Source of the DNA: an uncultured Pelagibacteraceae bacterium
Lineage (GTDB): Bacteria; Pseudomonadota; Alphaproteobacteria; Pelagibacterales; Pelagibacteraceae
Reading direction: 5' to 3'
DNA length: 33,396 nt
Assembly (NCBI GenBank): GCA_902515205.1
Contig: CABXTU010000014.1
Coordinates: 1-33,396, forward strand
This document shows, in pieces, positions 32,500-33,396 of the stretch; position 1 is the stretch's first letter, and every line of letters begins with the position of its first letter. Position numbers and translations under genes: made by a program. Under the pieces are notes generated by a model. The model was not told the DNA's origin. It did not search any database and saw nothing but the letters and a program-made list of their open reading frames with translations.

Positions 32500-33210
32500 A
32501 TGTCAGAAAAATATATTGTTTTTGGTGCGACAGGTTCAATCGGATCTAGTTTGGCAGAGCAATTAATAAGTTCAGGAAACAGTGTCCATTTAGTTGCAAG
32601 AAATGAAGGTGAGCTTAAAAATATTTCTGACAAACTAGGATGTACATCTACTGTGGTAGATGTTTTGGAGGAAGGATTTATTGATAAAGTAAAAAGTGAT
32701 GTCCCTGAAGCAATGGGAGTGGCTTATTGTGTAGGTTCAATAGATTTAAAACCTTTAAGAATGGTTACAGAGCAAGATTTTAATAAATGCATGAAACTAA
32801 ATCTTTATTCTGCAGTTGAAGTAATAAAAGGATACCAGGAAAGTTTAAAAAAAAATAAAGGATCAGTAGTTTTATTTTCTACAGTCGCTGCTCAAAGAGG
32901 ATTTACTAATCACGCTATAATAGCTTCTGCAAAAGCTGCGGTTGAAGGTTTAACTGTTTCTTTAGCAGCTGAATTTGCACCAAACATCAGAGTTAATTGT
33001 ATAGCTCCTAGTCTGACACACTCTAAAATTGCTGAACCAATGTTAAAAAATAAAGCTCTAGCCGATGGAATAGCAAAAGCTCATCCACTTAAAAGATTGG
33101 GTAAAGGAAAAGATTCTGCTTCACTAGCAAAATTTCTTATTACCAAAGACAGTTCTTGGGTGACAGGACAAATAATTGCAGTAGACGGTGGAAGATCTAA
33201 GCTTTCTTAA
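32500..33210 (+). CDS. Short-chain dehydrogenase/reductase-like protein with altered active site
   Basis: The 236-residue protein has the SDR Rossmann fold: GATGSIGSSLA (9-19), NLYSA with N101, RVNCIAPSLTHS (164-175) and the C-terminal VTGQIIAVDGG. The conserved lysine K145 is present in ASAKAAVEGL, but the position of the catalytic Tyr, four residues before, is I141, and the usual Ser position is T128 (FSTVAAQRG). It therefore lacks the standard proton donor. A known divergent clade has this pattern, so it is probably functional in some other way. It is divergent from the photolyase-related gene across 27 bases, so the two may be co-regulated. Confidence 0.85.
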   Translation: MSEKYIVFGATGSIGSSLAEQLISSGNSVHLVARNEGELKNISDKLGCTSTVVDVLEEGFIDKVKSDVPEAMGVAYCVGSIDLKPLRMVTEQDFNKCMKLNLYSAVEVIKGYQESLKKNKGSVVLFSTVAAQRGFTNHAIIASAKAAVEGLTVSLAAEFAPNIRVNCIAPSLTHSKIAEPMLKNKALADGIAKAHPLKRLGKGKDSASLAKFLITKDSSWVTGQIIAVDGGRSKLS

Positions 33211-33211
33211 A

Positions 33212-33396
33212 GTGAAAAAAGTTTTATTTTTAATACTATTATTTTTTTTTTTTAACTCAAAATCTTTTTCTCAAAATTATAATTTTCAAAAATTAGTAAA
33301 ATTAGATGGACCATGGGGATCATCATTCTTAAATGATAATGAATTAATAATTACAGAGAAAAGCGGAAAAATAAAAATTGTAAATATCAAATCCAA
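33212..33396 (+). CDS. PQQ-dependent aldose sugar dehydrogenase-like protein, N-terminal part (cut by window edge)
   Basis: The gene starts with GTG one base after the SDR stop and is cut by the right edge after about 61 codons. The visible part has a signal peptide (MKKVLFLILLFFFFNSKSFS) and then LVKLDGPWGSSFLNDNELII with TEKSGKIKIV, which matches the first blade of soluble aldose sugar dehydrogenases (YliI/GDH-B type beta-propellers using PQQ). Only the first blade is seen, so this is a family-level call. Confidence 0.7.
   Translation, partial: MKKVLFLILLFFFFNSKSFSQNYNFQKLVKLDGPWGSSFLNDNELIITEKSGKIKIVNIKS

Noticed and set aside
1..33396. CRISPR arrays, insertion sequences, prophage or other mobile elements
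   Set aside because: No spaced direct repeats, transposase, integrase or flanking terminal repeats were seen; gene content is chromosomal and collinear in style.

Overview
The window looks like chromosome of a streamlined marine alphaproteobacterium of the SAR11 / Candidatus Pelagibacter type. The grounds are very AT-rich sequence, intergenic gaps that are nearly all under 200 bases, many start/stop overlaps, an alphaproteobacterial DUF2794 gene, a Tat-exported TRAP solute receptor, and a G+C-rich structured leader before ffh. No tRNA, rRNA, insertion sequence, CRISPR array or prophage was seen, and no gap exceeds 300 bases. The assignment rests on gene content and style, not on a database search.

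Layout. (1) 1-3372: the start of rpsP and ffh on the minus strand, divergent from dapF-ftsY on the plus strand. The SRP GTPase and its receptor face away from a 161-base region holding a three-hairpin RNA and a palindromic -10 box. (2) 3365-10386, minus strand: a TRAP transporter (dctP, dctQ, dctM), an amidase, a 58-residue membrane protein, an EamA exporter, a membrane-anchored alpha/beta hydrolase and an exported protein of unknown role. A terminator-like hairpin separates dctP from dctQM. (3) 10504-16369, minus strand: a hydroxy-acid set comprising a D-2-hydroxyacid dehydrogenase, a GlcD-like flavoprotein, a class I aminotransferase and two tandem FMN-dependent L-hydroxyacid dehydrogenases. 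With the TRAP system it could import hydroxy acids, oxidise both stereoisomers and connect the keto acids to amino acids. (4) 16376-21011, minus strand: a PagL-like outer-membrane protein and the cytochrome c maturation genes ccmC-D-E-F-G-H (ccmA, ccmB and ccmI are not here).

(5) 21012-23237: a candidate small RNA (15-bp stem, C-rich loop, U8 tail), hspQ, yciB, a DUF2794 gene and a Bax-inhibitor-1 family protein. (6) 23318-28093, plus strand: tas, an ialB-like gene, argG, a three-helix membrane protein, psiE and a photolyase-family protein whose FAD domain comes first and whose alpha/beta domain appears to follow it. (7) 28097-33396: a cysteine-rich exported protein, a fasciclin protein, and a tightly overlapping minus-strand operon (photolyase-related protein, 43-residue DUF2256 zinc-ribbon-like protein, secreted protein resembling vertebrate CRTAC1). 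Divergent from this operon is an SDR lacking the usual catalytic Tyr, followed by the start of a PQQ sugar-dehydrogenase-like gene.

The most unusual stretch is 26951-33210. Two unrelated photolyase-fold proteins, DUF2256, fasciclin, CRTAC1-like and an atypical SDR sit together, which suggests a light or photo-oxidative-damage module. The photolyase-related protein appears to lack the iron-sulfur cysteines of its family, which would suit an iron-poor ocean surface. The second notable item is the candidate small RNA at 21054-21122.
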